A stretch of DNA of 64,000 nt, taken from Argyresthia goedartella (taxonomy: Eukaryota > Arthropoda > Insecta > Lepidoptera > Argyresthiidae). Shown here in pieces: positions 42,079-58,779 of this stretch. Below the pieces are notes generated by a model that searched no databases, was not told the origin of the DNA, and saw nothing but the letters and a program-made list of their open reading frames with translations. The translations under genes were made by a program, and so were the position numbers. Position 1 is the stretch's first letter. The number at the start of each line of letters is the position of its first letter. Location of the stretch: contig OX463829.1 in assembly GCA_949825045.1 (NCBI GenBank), forward strand, positions 1,798,001 through 1,862,000, given 5' to 3'.

Positions 42079-44282
42079 CTATCGGAATGGTTCGAGCGGC
42101 TTATCGATTGGCGGCTGGAGCCCTAAAGGGATGTGGTTGTGGAAGCGCTGCTCCTCCCCCACATCCGACCCCTCCCCCTCGGAGCTCCTCCCCTCCAGAC
42201 CCTGAGGCGTTCCATACTCCTGGCCCAGTTGCTGTGGCGCTCCGTAGTCCTGGTTCAAATGCTGCTGCGCCTCATACCCCTGATTTGGAGGGTACTTTTC
42301 ATGGTTATAGTCGTGTGGATATTCCTGTTGATGTTCCTGCACGGGCGTGCCGTAATCTTGCCCCAACTGATGCTGGCTGTTGAACTGCTGATCATAGTCC
42401 AGCTGCTGCTGGTAGTTGTGTTGAAGATGATGCTGCAGCTCGTGGTATTGCTCCTCGTTGTGCTCGTAAACCTGAGGTCCTTCCTCCTGGTGATGCTCGT
42501 GGGCGAACTGGTGAGCATGCTCCTGACTGAAGTGATGATGAGCCTGGTCCTGAGCTATTTGATGAGCCTGCTCTTGAGTGTACTGATGATGAGCCTGTTC
42601 CTGGGCTATTTGATGAGCATGCTCCTGACTGAACTGATGATGAGCCTGGTCCTGAGCTATTTGATGAGCCTGCTCTTGAGTGTACTGATGAAGAGCCTGT
42701 TCCTGGGCTATTTGATGAGCCTGCTCCTGAGATATATGGTGAGCTTGTTCCTGAGCGTAATGATGAGCTTCTTCCTGAGATATTTGATGGTTTTGTTCGT
42801 GGAGAAAGTGATGCGCAGCGGCAAAGTCATGACCGGCGTTGGGATGAACCGGCGACCAGCCATCGTGGTCTAAATGAACAGAGGGCTGACTCGGCTGGAT
42901 CGGTATCTGCGGCTGGGCAGTAAGGAGTGTTGGAGTCGGATGGACAGCTACCGTAGACGCGTGTGGAACTAGACCGTGCACTTGCTGAGGTAGAAGATGG
43001 TAGTGAGGTATTTGTGCAGGACGTTCCAAGAACACCTGTGGAGATGGTGCCACTGGCACAATCGGGGTCTGGTAGTTGACTAGAGGATACCTCGGATACG
43101 TCGCGAAGTACGAAGTCTGCACCGCGTTTCCTGGTCTAATGACGTAGTTGAAATGCGGCGCGGCGGGGAACACCGGCGTAGGGGCTATAGGAGCCGGTAC
43201 CACTGGTGATGGTAATACCGGTCTCAAGTGAAGGTGTGGGGGAAAGACTGGGAGGTGCGGGGGTGAGGGGGGCAAGGGAGCCGGTGTGAGTGGCGCTGGC
43301 TGAATAAACACTGGCGGAGGAGCGACGGGTATGGGAACCTGCACTGATGGCTGAGCCACGGGAACCAGCGGCGTCGGTGGCAAAACTGGTACTGTTGGCA
43401 CTACGGGAACTAAAGGCCTAGCACTGACATGGTGATGGTGATGATGGAAGTGCTGTTCAGAGCTCGGGTGAATCTTGTGGTGGTGCGGAAATTTTAAACC
43501 GATGTGTGCGTGCTGCAACGGTACCCTGTGACCTACTGGGAAACGATGGACTAGTGGGTTGTACAAAGGTACTTTGACAGTGACGGGGAGAGCTGTGGGG
43601 GGGTAGGTAACCAGTAGAGGTTTGATGACTGAATGGGACACATGAGGGATGTCATATCCTAACTTGAAGGTCGGAACGCCGGCGAAAGCTCCTCGCTTGT
43701 GGTGTTTAACTCTCCCGGCGAGCTTGCTGAGCAGACGAGCTTTTGCCTTCAGGTGCGAGACGTCGCATGTGGCCGTCCACACGCACACGGATAGCACTAA
43801 TGTGATCTGAAACACATAGAAGTTTTACTTTATGTTAAGCAACAACTTCGAATAGCATCAGGATAGGATTGTTTTCTGACTCTTAAACCCAGAACAGGTA
43901 AACCTCCTATGTGAAGAATATTTTCTAGGTAAAGTCCCAGTGGCTCTAATGCGCGATTCGATCACACTCCTGTATACCGTAAGGCACAACAGGCTGCCCT
44001 GGCGAAATAATAATTTGAACTATGAAGTCTAGCATATTATCAAAGTTTCCCATGGCAAGGGTTTCCTCATGACATTTTCCTTGTGCCGTGTCCAAATACT
44101 AAATCTGGCAGGAGATCCCACTTTCTCCAGAACCGCACTAATCCTTCACAATCCTAGAGCTGTTCCAAGCCGTTAGTTCACGGGCCACAACCATCCATTG
44201 GTTTTTGACTAAAGACCACACTGATTCTACGTTCACAACACTTTCCCAACACATCCTGAATACTCACTATTATGACTCTCAT
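42079..44282 (-). CDS. His/Gln/Pro-rich secreted protein, two exons
   Basis: Exon 1 (44268-44282) encodes M-R-V-I-I before a GTGAGT donor. Exon 2 (42079-43806) starts after TGTTTCAG and reads ITLVLSVCVWTATC, giving an uninterrupted signal peptide and a 580-residue protein. After a basic segment (KAKARLLSKL) come Pro/Val-rich blocks, a run of six His, and from about residue 345 to 470 a series of ~13-residue repeats of the form EQAHQIAQ(E/D)QAHHQ(Y/F)(T/S)Q. The C-terminal region is Gln/Tyr-rich with repeated QDYGTP or QEYGTP. No known enzymatic domain. Low-complexity secreted structural or matrix-type protein is an inference. A TATA-like TTATAAGT sits about 70 bp upstream. Confidence 0.8.
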
Positions 44283-44344
44283 ATCGCTGCTGTGGCCTTA
44301 CGCCACGACTACCGTTCATGAACCGAGTACCATCCCGGCACAGC

Positions 44345-44362
44345 ACCCATACTTATAACCTC
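44345..44362 (-). promoter_or_regulatory. TATA-like element upstream of the His/Gln-rich gene
   Basis: Minus strand GGTTATAAGTAT, about 75 bp before the ATG. A reasonable TATA box, but its start site has not been shown. Confidence 0.45.
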
Positions 44363-45857
44363 ATGTGCCATAAATTAGTATGGAAGCCATGTGTCAAGTT
44401 TCACTTACTCTTCGGGGTAGCCCAGCCGGACACAGTAGGACCATACATAACTGTTACTTTCGATAAGTACCACACACGTCTAATTAAATGTCTATCAGTC
44501 TTCCAGATTTTCGGTGCTGTAAAGCTATCCTTAGAAGATTAGTGTTAGGAGTTAATTTGGTTTGAATGAGTGATTGTCGAAAATGTCACGTGCTATGCTG
44601 TTGTCATCCCTGTCATCGCCTGCGCATACTGATCAGATACGTAATACGGAGAAAATTGTAGCAGACAGAGACGGGTTTTGAGTAAAATTGTATCACAGAC
44701 GACTACCGTTAGGAACGTCTTTATAGAAATAGGTACACCGCAGAATTGTATTGTTTCGGGCGCACCTGCTGCGCTGCGCCTTTGTGAATCGGATTGTGTT
44801 GTTCGAGAGCGAGTGTTACGTAAGTTCCGTGCAGAAGGTTTCCCGATGTTTTCATAGAGGTTCGCGGGTACCTTTGTATAGTCTAGTTGCAGGCAAACTT
44901 TCTGCAAATTCGTTGTTAGGTATTGTAGGTAGGTTGCTTACCTATCATACGTGCATAAGCTGTATTTGTCAGGCATATAACTTATGTTTAGACTAAGATG
45001 TACAGGTCTTGTAGACACCTTCCGAAGTGTTTCCCGTGAGAGGGGGTTGTAAGCACTACCTCCCCCTGCCTCCTCTAGCCTCTGAGTGCCTAGCGGCGTC
45101 CAACGACGCCATTATAGGTTTTGAATTTTATTAACATGAGGTTCAAAATCGCGATGCCTCATAATCAGGTCCAGGTCTCCAGCGGCAAGGCAAACGCATT
45201 CGTATGTAATGTTGTCGAGTAAGAGTTCCGAAGTCCGTCCCTGGCTGTAAGGACATCACCACGCGTGCCGGCGCGCGCGCTGTTATAACATCGAGCGACG
45301 ATCACTTTCCTTCCTCCGAGCTCTCACCCAACGCTGAGGGTCCCAGGCCCAAGCCATGACGAAATTGCAGAGATTAGCATTATCGTATGTAACTGGAGCG
45401 GTCGGTGCCTGGGTTGACTTGAGTGGATAGTAGCCCACCCTGATGTATTCTGTATGATGTCAGCGAGTGATTCGAAAGACAAAACTATTTAAGTGCTACT
45501 TGACTTTATATAATTTTATTGGAAGTAGGTATTTAAATAATACATGTGGTGGTCCAATGACGCTGTATAAACCACAACACAAGTGGTTCGTCCCAACGCC
45601 ACTTGATTTCGAATGTTATGAACGCAATAGAACCTTATTAGTTTTTGAACGAATTTTAGGGGATGGGGTGGGTGCGTTCGAAATCCTACATTTTATTATT
45701 TCTTCTCATCAAATTACACGAAAATATCACCCATTGGGGCCTATATATCTAATTAGCTATATTTGATCAATATAGGTACAAGAAAATATAAATGACTTGT
45801 AATGAAATTAATGCGTAAGGATGCGTTTTAATGGTTTTACATAAGCAGTGTGTATGC
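44363..45857. other. Intergenic DNA
   Basis: No gene is supported. The ORFs at 44593-44907 and 45467-45766 show no recognisable domain. GC-rich CGCGCGCGC at about 45270-45280. Confidence 0.4.
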
Positions 45858-46255
45858 TAAACCCTCTTTACTGCGTCTAAAAACCGCACGTTAAGACCAG
45901 CATAATGTAACACTATGTGGTAAAAACTCATTTCTTATCTGAAAATTTGTACTTTATGACCATAATGTACCAAAATTTGTCAAATTATGACATTCCAATT
46001 TCGAATGCCGACGCCCGCCTGCGTGCCGCCCCTGGTTTGTCTGTGAAGTTGGTACCTACTACTGAACAAGCTAAACAACTGCAGAGCAATGATCAATGCC
46101 ACAATGCCGGCCGAACATGCGGTTGCTGAACACATCAAAGAGAGCTTATGACTGTCTAGTGATATTATTAAGAAACTCGCCTTCGGCTCGTTTCATAAAC
46201 CCACTCTCGAGTATTAATGCCCTCCATTAAGTAGCAGTCACATAACTACTATTAT
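45858..46255 (+). repeat. Family C repeat, copy 3
   Basis: Starts AACCCTCTTTACTGCGT and ends TTAAGTAGCAGTCACATAA. It ends about 640 bp upstream of the ZAD gene start. A single copy of the segment duplicated at 27169-27303. Confidence 0.65.
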
Positions 46256-46896
46256 GTATGTCGTATGTCGCGTTCCGAGTCACGTCAACAAAGCCATCAT
46301 CGCTCACGTGAAGTCACGACCATCATGCATGCCCGTTTCGAGTGGGCAATGACGACCATCATAGATATCCATTCGGAAAGCTTTGAACGCGACGGTAGAC
46401 GTTGACACTGGCAGATGACACTATTATAACCCTTTTTTGTTATTGTCATTTTGAGTCGTAGTAGTTATGATAGCTTTGTTTTGGGTGAATAAGTGAGGAA
46501 ATCAATAATTATGGAGCGCCAGGAGTCGCTGCTTGTTGCTGTTCTAAATTTGATTGTCAGCTGTCAGCGTGACAGCTGTCACTTTTGACGGCTCGCTCCC
46601 AGCGCTGACGCTCAGAAGCATGGGCGATGATAGCACAACATGGCGGCGTCAATGATGTCGTTCACGACGTCATATTAACCATTTTGAGCTATCGTTGTCA
46701 CGTTAAAACTCATTCGGAACGACCTCGTAGACGCTATAATCGAATATGGTGCGATTCGGAACGCGCCGATAAACTCATAGCGTAATGAATGAAGGGAAGG
46801 GATATCGAGATCTGTCAAAACAAACGAGTTTGTTTACAGTCAGGCAGCTGTGGTATTCCGAAGAAAGCAAATTATTGTAGTTCGCAATTATTAATT
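46256..46896 (+). promoter_or_regulatory. Upstream region of the ZAD gene
   Basis: Contains several CATCATGAC/GACCATCAT-like strings and a GACAGCTGTCA palindrome (46570-46580). No TATA box is evident. TSS unknown. Confidence 0.3.
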
Positions 46897-51329
<4,433 letters not shown>

Positions 51330-51353
<24 letters not shown>

Positions 51354-51650
51354 AAGCGACTCTGTCTGTAAAGGAATTTTGCATGTTCAAGATTACTTAA
51401 ATTACTGGTCTGCATGGGGCTAATCTAACTAAACACAGAATCCGCTGTTAATAATTTTGTTATTATTTATTCCTGCTTATTTATAATATTGTAATATTTG
51501 TACTAGTTAAACACATCCAATTCCTAGAAGAGATCTAAAAATCAATCTGTGGAAGTTTCCTCGCCCTCCTTCTCCCACAGTGGTCCAATGTAGAGAGAGG
51601 CAAAACATGTCATTTTCTAAGTATATGTGAATATGTACAGTTTAGCTTAA
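51330..51650 (+). mobile_element. CR1-like 3' fragment overlapping the ZAD last exon
   Basis: From AAAACCATGTAAAAGCGACT onwards it matches the last ~300 bp of the CR1-like element (end of ORF2 at 10260-10343, then the 3'UTR with CTCCCACAGTGGTCCAATG). Divergence is high. It supplies the TAA at 51351-51353 that ends the exon 4 frame. Confidence 0.75.
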
Positions 51651-51712
51651 TACACCGTTTTGAGTAACCATCATAATAATCACATCCCGTTATCCCGAAT
51701 GCACTTCTCACA

Positions 51713-52050
51713 TCACGGTACGCATAGGCAACGAGATTTCTACGCGACTCTTGGAGACTAGTCGCCACGAAGTATCTCACATGCATTTTTATGGAGGCTC
51801 GTGCGCTAGAGATACTTCGTGGAGACTAGGCTTTTCCCATTACGATACGCAGAGGCACCGCGAGTCTCGAGTTCTAGTCGCCACGAAGCGTCTCACATGC
51901 TTTTGAATGGAGGATCGTACGCTACCGGTATCCTGCATTCATATGTATCTGAGATACTTCTTAGCGACTAGTCTTTTCCCATTACGATATGCATATGGAC
52001 CGAGAGTCTCGAATTCTAGTCGCCACGAAGTATATCTTACATACGTGCAA
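51713..52050. repeat. Degenerate tandem repeat, three units
   Basis: Units of about 130-150 bp contain CTTTTCCCATTACGATA (or a variant), a CGAGAGTCTCG/GAGTCTCGA segment, TCTAGTCGCCACGAAG and GAGATACTTC in mixed orientation. Each unit holds GAAGTATCTC and its reverse complement, so it can fold back. Confidence 0.65.
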
Positions 52051-52227
52051 TGCAGGATTAAGGCTCTCATACTCATTTAATTACAGACTCTAACTCAAAT
52101 TTCCAGCAAACCCTACCCTACTGTTAAATTGATGTTTAATATATTGGGAATACTGTCACTTGTCCATAATAAAAATTAACATAAACATTAATCAAAACAA
52201 TAAATCAAAAATTCTATATTACAATAG

Positions 52228-52300
52228 TATTTACATATACTTAGCAAATGTCACTTTTTACGTCTACTCTGCATTGGACCTCTTTGTGTGTTAAAGAACC
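52228..52300 (-). repeat. CR1-like 3' tail fragment
   Basis: Minus strand AGAGGTCCAATGCAGAGTAG and ACATTTGCTAAGTATATGTA, matching the 3'UTR of the full-length CR1-like element. No tail repeat visible. Confidence 0.5.
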
Positions 52301-53087
52301 CCTCAGGGCGTCGGTCACACTGCGGGTCCGTATACAGCTAGAACTTCTGCTCACCGCCGAGAAGGACTCTAACGTCGGTAATACACCTTGCTAATAGTAC
52401 TCCACTGATGGGGTCTACCGTAGATCTATGACCTGGCTCCGATGCGATGGGGCCAGACGCGCCTGGCTTCTTCTTGCTTCACCGCTCCAGCCAATCTTGA
52501 GGTCAGCTCAAGTGTTTTCTTTCCATTTCCTTACTTATTCTAACTATGCGTAGCTGTTTCCCCGCGAAACACACAATTCTCACGCTAAACATCCCGAGGG
52601 CTCTGTGCCTTTCAATACACGAGGAGTGGAAACTTTCTGGATAGTCCCGAAATATTGTTCAAACCACTTTTTCCGACTCGCGCCGCTGCCTGGCAGCGAA
52701 CAAAACTCGCGCTTGGAAGACCCATTGTCTTACATACTCTCGGCTCAATTCGCGCAGGAAACTTACAAAAACACCGTCATATTCACCGGTTTTTGGAGGT
52801 TAGAAAATCATTATGTCCAAGTGATATTTCCAATGGATCATAGACAAACAGGTGCGTTCTGAATTCACCTTAACTGCTAAATCGATACTGTTATCGATAT
52901 CGATAAACGCAGCTCCATTCTGTAATCGAGCTGCGTTTAATTCTGAACAGCGGGGGAAGGGCGAAGCAACTCCTACAAATTTATTTTTAGATCTGTTTAA
53001 AAAAAAGGTTTTGTTTAACTAATGTCAATAATTACAAAATTATTAACAGCGAGTTCTGTCTTAAATTAGATTGTTATTTATATCCAG

Positions 53088-53535
53088 GCACATACATTGC
53101 TTCTGGACGCACACTGGGATACCTGTATCCCACGACGACCCGAATGGCCGAGTCGGCGGTGACTCTGCCTACGAAGCCAAGGGTCCCGGGTTCGAGTCCC
53201 GATGGGGGCGAATATTTGTTTGATGAGAACAGATGTGTGTACCCTAGTCATGGTTGTTTATCTATCTAAGTATAATATTTATCTATGTAAGTATGTGTGT
53301 CGTTGTCTAGTACCCAAGGTACAGGGAATCCTAGTTTGGTTCTAGATCAATGTGTGTAAATAGTGTCCAAGGTATTATTATCATACAGTAACGTGGAAAC
53401 GACAAACAGCGACGTCACACACATATAAACATCCAAGGCCTGGGAATTTTTTCTTCTTCCTAACCGGGATTCGAACCCGGGACCTCCCGCTTTGGAGGTA
53501 GAGCCTCGGACCGCCAGCGCTGCGACATTAGAAAT
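53088..53535 (-). repeat. SINE B split by a SINE A insertion
   Basis: SINE B on the minus strand: head at 53460-53535 (GAGGCTCTACCTCCAAAGCG, box B GGTTCGAATCCCGG) and end at 53088-53130. Between them sits SINE A (53131-53388). The two halves align with 40018-40206 when the insert is removed. Confidence 0.75.
53131..53388 (+). repeat. SINE A, full length
   Basis: tRNA-like head with box A TGGCCGAGTCGG (53144-53155) and box B GGGTTCGAGTCCC (53188-53200). Body: GTTTGATGAGAAC, GTTGTTTATCTATC, CGTTGTCTAGTACCC and GTGTCCAAGG, then a TATTATT tail. A tRNA-derived SINE, not a functional tRNA. Confidence 0.8.
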
Positions 53536-53949
53536 CAACACCAGGCCCATTCTGAGTAGCGGCCTCATTTGCATTTATAGTTTGAAGAATATAGCCTGTT
53601 ATATTGCAAGCTCTACTAACCTCTTTTTTACACAAAAGCCTAATCAGTCCAGTCCAACACCAGACGGAGTACCTTCACCAGCTGTTTCCATTTTTGCAGA
53701 AACCAAAACCGCCGACGCGGGACGCCTTCAAACAGATAGCTATCGACGATGGCTGAACGCTATCCGGCTCGTAGGACCAAAAAGTGTTCACCGGGTGTTT
53801 CAATAGTTTTTTATTATATTTCAGTACAGTGTTATATAAGTTTCAAGGGTGACACCTCGAGTTTATACAGATGAGTGAAAACGATTGTAAATACACCTCG
53901 CTTCACGAATTATGAGCGGTATGTGCAGTAGTTATGAACCCTTATAGTT

Positions 53950-54370
53950 TCGTTATGTCTGTCTATCCGTCTGTCCGTCCGTATGTCACAGCAACTTTAT
54001 TCCGAAACTATCAGGACTACACAGTTGAAACTTGAAATGTAGATGTATTCCGTAAACCGCTTTACGATTTTTATACAAAATAAAATTAAAATAAAATGAA
54101 GGGGGCTCCCCATAGATAGAACTGAAACCAAAAATAAATTTTTTCATCATATGTACTATCGAACCATCTGAATCATGACCCACCATAAGCTTATTTTGCT
54201 AAACCCCTTAAATGCAAGTAGGTCGAAATTCGCTTGAAGGTTTATTTCCTTGGTAACGAACTTGTTATCATTTGATTAGACACTGACATTTTGATAGATC
54301 TTACAAGTTTGAAAGTTTCAAACGAATTATCAGGCAAAAGGGTCATGATTCAGTTGGTTCGATAGTACCT
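53950..54370. repeat. Repeat with GTCTGTCCGTCC tract and a 29-bp inverted repeat
   Basis: A CTGTCTATCCGTCTGTCCGTCC tract lies at 53957-53980 and resembles family A. Inverted 29-bp arms at 54153-54181 and 54340-54368 (one mismatch, GTACTATCGAACCA...ATGACCC) enclose 158 bp. No target duplication is clear. Confidence 0.6.
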
Positions 54371-54775
54371 ATATTTCTGGGGTGACTATAGCTTTAAAAA
54401 TGACGTCGAGATTCCTGGAACACCATTTTTCCTCAAAGTAAATTGTTAAAGAGACAGACCCTTCCAACATGGGAAAAATTGTGTCAACATCTAAAAAAAT
54501 ATATGTTGTGTATCTCAATAAACACTTTTTAAGATACAAAACATGTATTACAAACCGCAAATATAACTTTGTCATTCAAACAAACACTATGAAAAACAAA
54601 GTAATTATTTGCTGTTGAAGAATGATATTGATAATTTGGCTAGGTGTATCAGGTGTATGTGAAGTAAGTACCTTCCTAATATATTTATTTTGGCTTATAT
54701 TCTAAATTTATTACGGGACCTTGAATGTGCGAAGTCCGACGGTTTTTAACACATGTACAAATGCGCAGCACTCTA

Positions 54776-54810
54776 CGCCAGTTTCGCCCCACGCTGGGGC
54801 GAAACTGGCG
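54776..54810. repeat. Perfect 16-bp GC-rich palindrome
   Basis: CGCCAGTTTCGCCCCA, CGC loop, then the exact reverse complement. A second small foldback, CCTC...GAGG, follows at 54811-54826. Not linked to a gene. Confidence 0.8.
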
Positions 54811-55667
54811 CCTCATATTCGTGAGGCGACCTATGCCAAGTTAAGATAAAAGTACATAATATTTTAGCAATATTACGATGGCGATTCTGCTCAGATGGCC
54901 AAATTTTAGAATATGGCTATTAACCCAAATTAATGATTAAGGCTCAACAGATGAAAAGCTGGTTACCACGAATCTCGGATAAATTTAGACATTCCAAAGA
55001 AAAATTGTATGAGATGTTAACGTTGAGCCGGGATTATCTTTCTCTCTCGGGCTTTTTCATTCGAAGCGCCTTCTAAAGAGGTTTCGTAACATCCATGCAA
55101 CGTAAAACCTGAGCCTTATCACTGAAATTATGATATATAGGAATGTATAGCAGACTCCTAGAATCCTTCAAAATGACGACTTCAGAGATATGAAGCTCTT
55201 GATTGTTCTAGCAGTACCATAAGCATGTATTTCTGAAGTCAACCGCAAGATCAGAGTCAAATAGTAGTATTGACCAATTAGAACACGATTATGTTATGTA
55301 CTGCTGCCTTTTCTTGCGAAACGATTAGACTGCTGGCCGGAAAAGAAAAAATAATGACATAACAAAAATGACTCCGTGGCCTAAAGGGTAATTGTAAAGG
55401 TAAATGATTCTGCAACTTTCGCATCAAAAATCCAACATTTATAATACAATTAAATTAAATTAAGATCTTCTATGTGCGAGATATAATATAATACAATAAC
55501 CCACTTTTGGTTCCTGTGACTCTTCGACCCACATACAACGTGTTGTAGTTCTGAAAAATAATATTTCAGAAGGATATATATATAGTCATGTCAATGTGGT
55601 AGTAGTTAAAACAGGAGGCAATGAATACATGTTGACAGTTGACAATAATGGATACCTACATGTAGTA

Positions 55668-55955
55668 GAAAGTAGCTTCGTGGTCTAATGGGTTTCACGC
55701 TTGCTTCTCACGCAGTAGATGCAGGTTCGAATCCTGACCATGTAACAATGAGATAATTAATTTATCTTAAGTAAATTATACGGAAGTTCTAACGGTGATG
55801 GAAAAACATTGTGAGTTAACCTTCATTACTCCATAGCTGCGGCGATAGGCTAGCCCCCTGTCACGCAAAATGGAGTATTGAATAACTGGCTCAAAGTGGG
55901 ACAATTGTGCCTCCGCCACCCCGTATGGGAAAAGTCGTGACGCTATGTTATGTTA
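55668..55955 (+). repeat. SINE C, tRNA-headed copy
   Basis: Head GTGGTCTAATGGGTTTCACG with box B GCAGGTTCGAATCC (55721-55734). Body through GCTGCGGCGATAGGC to CCCGTATGGGAAAAG. Inverted relative to 41232-41505. Confidence 0.7.
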
Positions 55956-56134
55956 TGTAACAATTAAGGCTTTTATATTGTTTCCCCATAAATGCCCACA
56001 ATAGAATCTTCAGGACTCAAGGTGACGTCTGTCATAAAAATTCCGTTTAGGGTTTACCCAAGTTTACAGGTTGGTTTCGAGACTGATACACAATGAGGCT
56101 ACACCTAGTTTTTAAGTGTTGTCTGTTGAATATC

Positions 56135-56485
56135 GGCTTGTGTTTAAACGATTACCAAGAAAAAAACGAAAATTTACTACCAATAAATTCGAAATGACTG
56201 CCAGAATTAATAAATGATCACCAAATTGTGCTTGGATAAATGATCACCCAACTTCTTTTTATGTTTTGTGTACCTACTTAAGTTTATGTTTTAAGTATTT
56301 TTTTGTTGTTCTTACATGTTAACCTAACACGAAGGATAAAGGGGGCATCGCTTCGCGCACCCCCTTTACCCTTCATCTAATCTACCGCAGTATTTCGCCC
56401 CGATATTTTCTGCAACTTTTTGTGATCATTTACCCATTTTGGGTAAGAAAAAATATTTTGGTGATCATTATATTTGTTTTGTTGG
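56135..56485 (-). repeat. Family B repeat, copy 3 (inverted)
   Basis: Reverse of 1876-2225, with GCTTGTGTTTAAACGATTACC at its left and GGTGATCATTATATTTG at its right. All blocks are in the same order. Confidence 0.65.
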
Positions 56486-57086
56486 CTTTAATATCTACTG
56501 TGTTGTCAAGTGTGAAGGGGTTTGGAGAAATCGCGACTTGTCACGTGTCACGTAGCTGCGGGGGCGGGGCGGCTCGTCACGTGACCATGTGATTCGCGCC
56601 GCCCGGTCAAGGGCGGCTCGGGCCGGGGTCGCAGTTGTCTGAAAGAAAGTTTGCTTGAATGTCTAATAGTCGACTATGAAGTATAATGTTGTACCATCCC
56701 CAATACCTAAGTAATTGATTGAGCTCTAATGCCTGAGATGTAGCCAAGGTCCGACGTTGGACTCGAATCTAAAATGTCACCTATAGGTGCTCGCGCTAAA
56801 ACATCCGAAAATCTGAATCCTTTCCGTTTACAATAAATATTCCTACAGTAATATTTCATTTCGCTACAAGCAATAGCCGCCCCTTTTCTTCCAGAGTGAC
56901 GCATAAACCTGAATAAATGCAAATGTGCTTGTTTCCATCCTACCATCACTACTAATACTGATTGTAGAGCCATGATTCAATGCGCTTACAGTGTCGAGCG
57001 CGTTTGTCTTGCGGGGCGCTATACTATACTGACAGGCTAAATTCACTATCTGTCAAATACACAGAGTCCGAAATTATGCATTCATT

Positions 57087-57338
57087 GACGAAGACCCGAA
57101 TGGCCGAATCGGCAGTGACCCTGCCTACGAAGCCAAGGGTCCCGGGTTCGAGTCGCGGTGGGGGCAAATATTTGTTTGATGAGAACGGATGTTTGCACCC
57201 TAGTCATGGTTGTTTATCTAAGTACAATATTTATCTATATAAGTATGTGTATCGTTGTCTAGTACCCAAGATACATGGACTTCTAGTTTAGGGCTAGATC
57301 AATGTGTGTAAATAGTGTCCAAGGTATCATTATTATTT
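57087..57338 (+). repeat. SINE A, full length
   Basis: Box A TGGCCGAATCGG, box B GGGTTCGAGTCGC and the same body as 53131-53388, with a TATCATTATTATT tail. Differences from that copy are scattered. Confidence 0.8.
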
Positions 57339-58779
57339 TGATGTCGTTATAAGTTCTCTTGCACAGAAGAAAGCTCGCCGTATGATTCTATAAAATCTAT
57401 AAAATAACATATGTATATATATGTAATTGAAAAGTCGTGTGAAGAAGCATAAAAGCATAACCTCTCTCTTTAGAATTATAGGTATATGTAAGTATTTATT
57501 AGTTTATAATAGTAGTTGTAGTCTATTATAAGTATTTAGTATATTATTATAGTAATTATATAATTTATTTTATTTATTATTTTATATATTGTACACATAG
57601 GTCTACCCTGCTCAGCAAACAACCTTTCCCATGTTAACCTGGTTTGCTGGATTAGATATCTTATTAGAGATAAGCCCGCCTTTGTACTCTTGTGTTTTTG
57701 GTATGATTTATGTGCAATAAAAAAAATATGAAGTTATGTATGCAGCTATAGTATCATAGACTACATTATTATGCTGTGTTTTTATGAAGTTACTTAATTA
57801 AATTCGATTAAAACTTATATGTTCCGTATTAGTGCATTTTTTTGCTAAGTATCCAAAACGATTTGAAGACGCAGGAGAAGGCCCCAAATGGCAAGGGCCT
57901 AGGAGCCCTGGGTATATAAGTCCAGGCCTATATACTAGCACACCTGCATGTGGAGCAAGCCCATTGTAAATCCCGCGGGGGCGTGACCAAACCCGTACGG
58001 CACTGAGAGCGTACCCAGGGCGCATCTTACAATTACTCAGAAGCAGGACAGTGCAACGCTGCAATGGTCTTGCCAACAACTTGCAATGATTTTTCCAAAA
58101 GTTTGCAACCATGTTTCGGTCGACAACCTTGGTTGTTACAGTTGCAAGTAGGTCACTGCACCGCAAAGCAAAACCTTTGCCAATAACCGCTGTCGTTTCA
58201 TTTGTTTTCCATTTCATTTATCTCGATAGATCGAACCTTAACCCAGTTGTCAACAAGTTGCATTTCACGCGTTGTGACTTCAATCGATTACTAAAACTAC
58301 ATCGTTTTCGAAATACAATTTATTTGGAAACTTAATTACTTAGGGCTATGTATAAAAGTACAATTCGCAATCGTTACAACTAGAACATCACAGATGTGGA
58401 ATGCCTCTTCCTGAATTCTCCGCCTTTTCACTTCGGGAAAGATATAATAATTTGACGACAACTATTGAAAGTAACAGAAAAGTGTAGAAAAATTGCTAGG
58501 GATATCAACGTTGTACACTTTGCTCCTGCCAATTAAAATGGCGAGGTTTCATAGTGAAAGTGGTTGAGAATGATGTCTCTGTTAGCGTTTAACGTGTCAC
58601 CCTACCTTTCTTTTCTGTTACACCCAGTATAGGCCATTGCCTGCGGACAGTGGTTAATGCTATTTTGATAATAAATACATCCTCCGGCACTTGTATTTAA
58701 CAAAGTACAAAACGTTACAAATTATGTTTTGAGCACTGTCAATAAATAATGTGTGTATGGCGTTTTCTCTGACGAGCGA
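57339..58779. other. Intergenic DNA, no gene recognised
   Basis: AT-rich with TATTATAGT-type simple sequence at 57490-57590. ORFs at 57798-58217 and 58111-58335 have no recognised domain. Confidence 0.4.

Noticed and set aside
42133..42873. Plus-strand Leu/Val-rich ORF
   Set aside because: Antisense shadow of the His/Gln-rich gene repeats.
52605..52862. Plus-strand ORF of 85 codons
   Set aside because: No homology recognised and an overlapping frame of similar length; likely chance.
53131..53200. Functional tRNA gene
   Set aside because: Box A and box B are present, but the sequence repeats at 57087 and is followed by a shared SINE body; the cloverleaf is degenerate. Same for heads at 28095, 41440, 55680 and 40150.
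56707..56973. Small minus-strand ORF of 88 codons
   Set aside because: No recognisable domain, no splice or promoter context, and lies in repeat-rich DNA.
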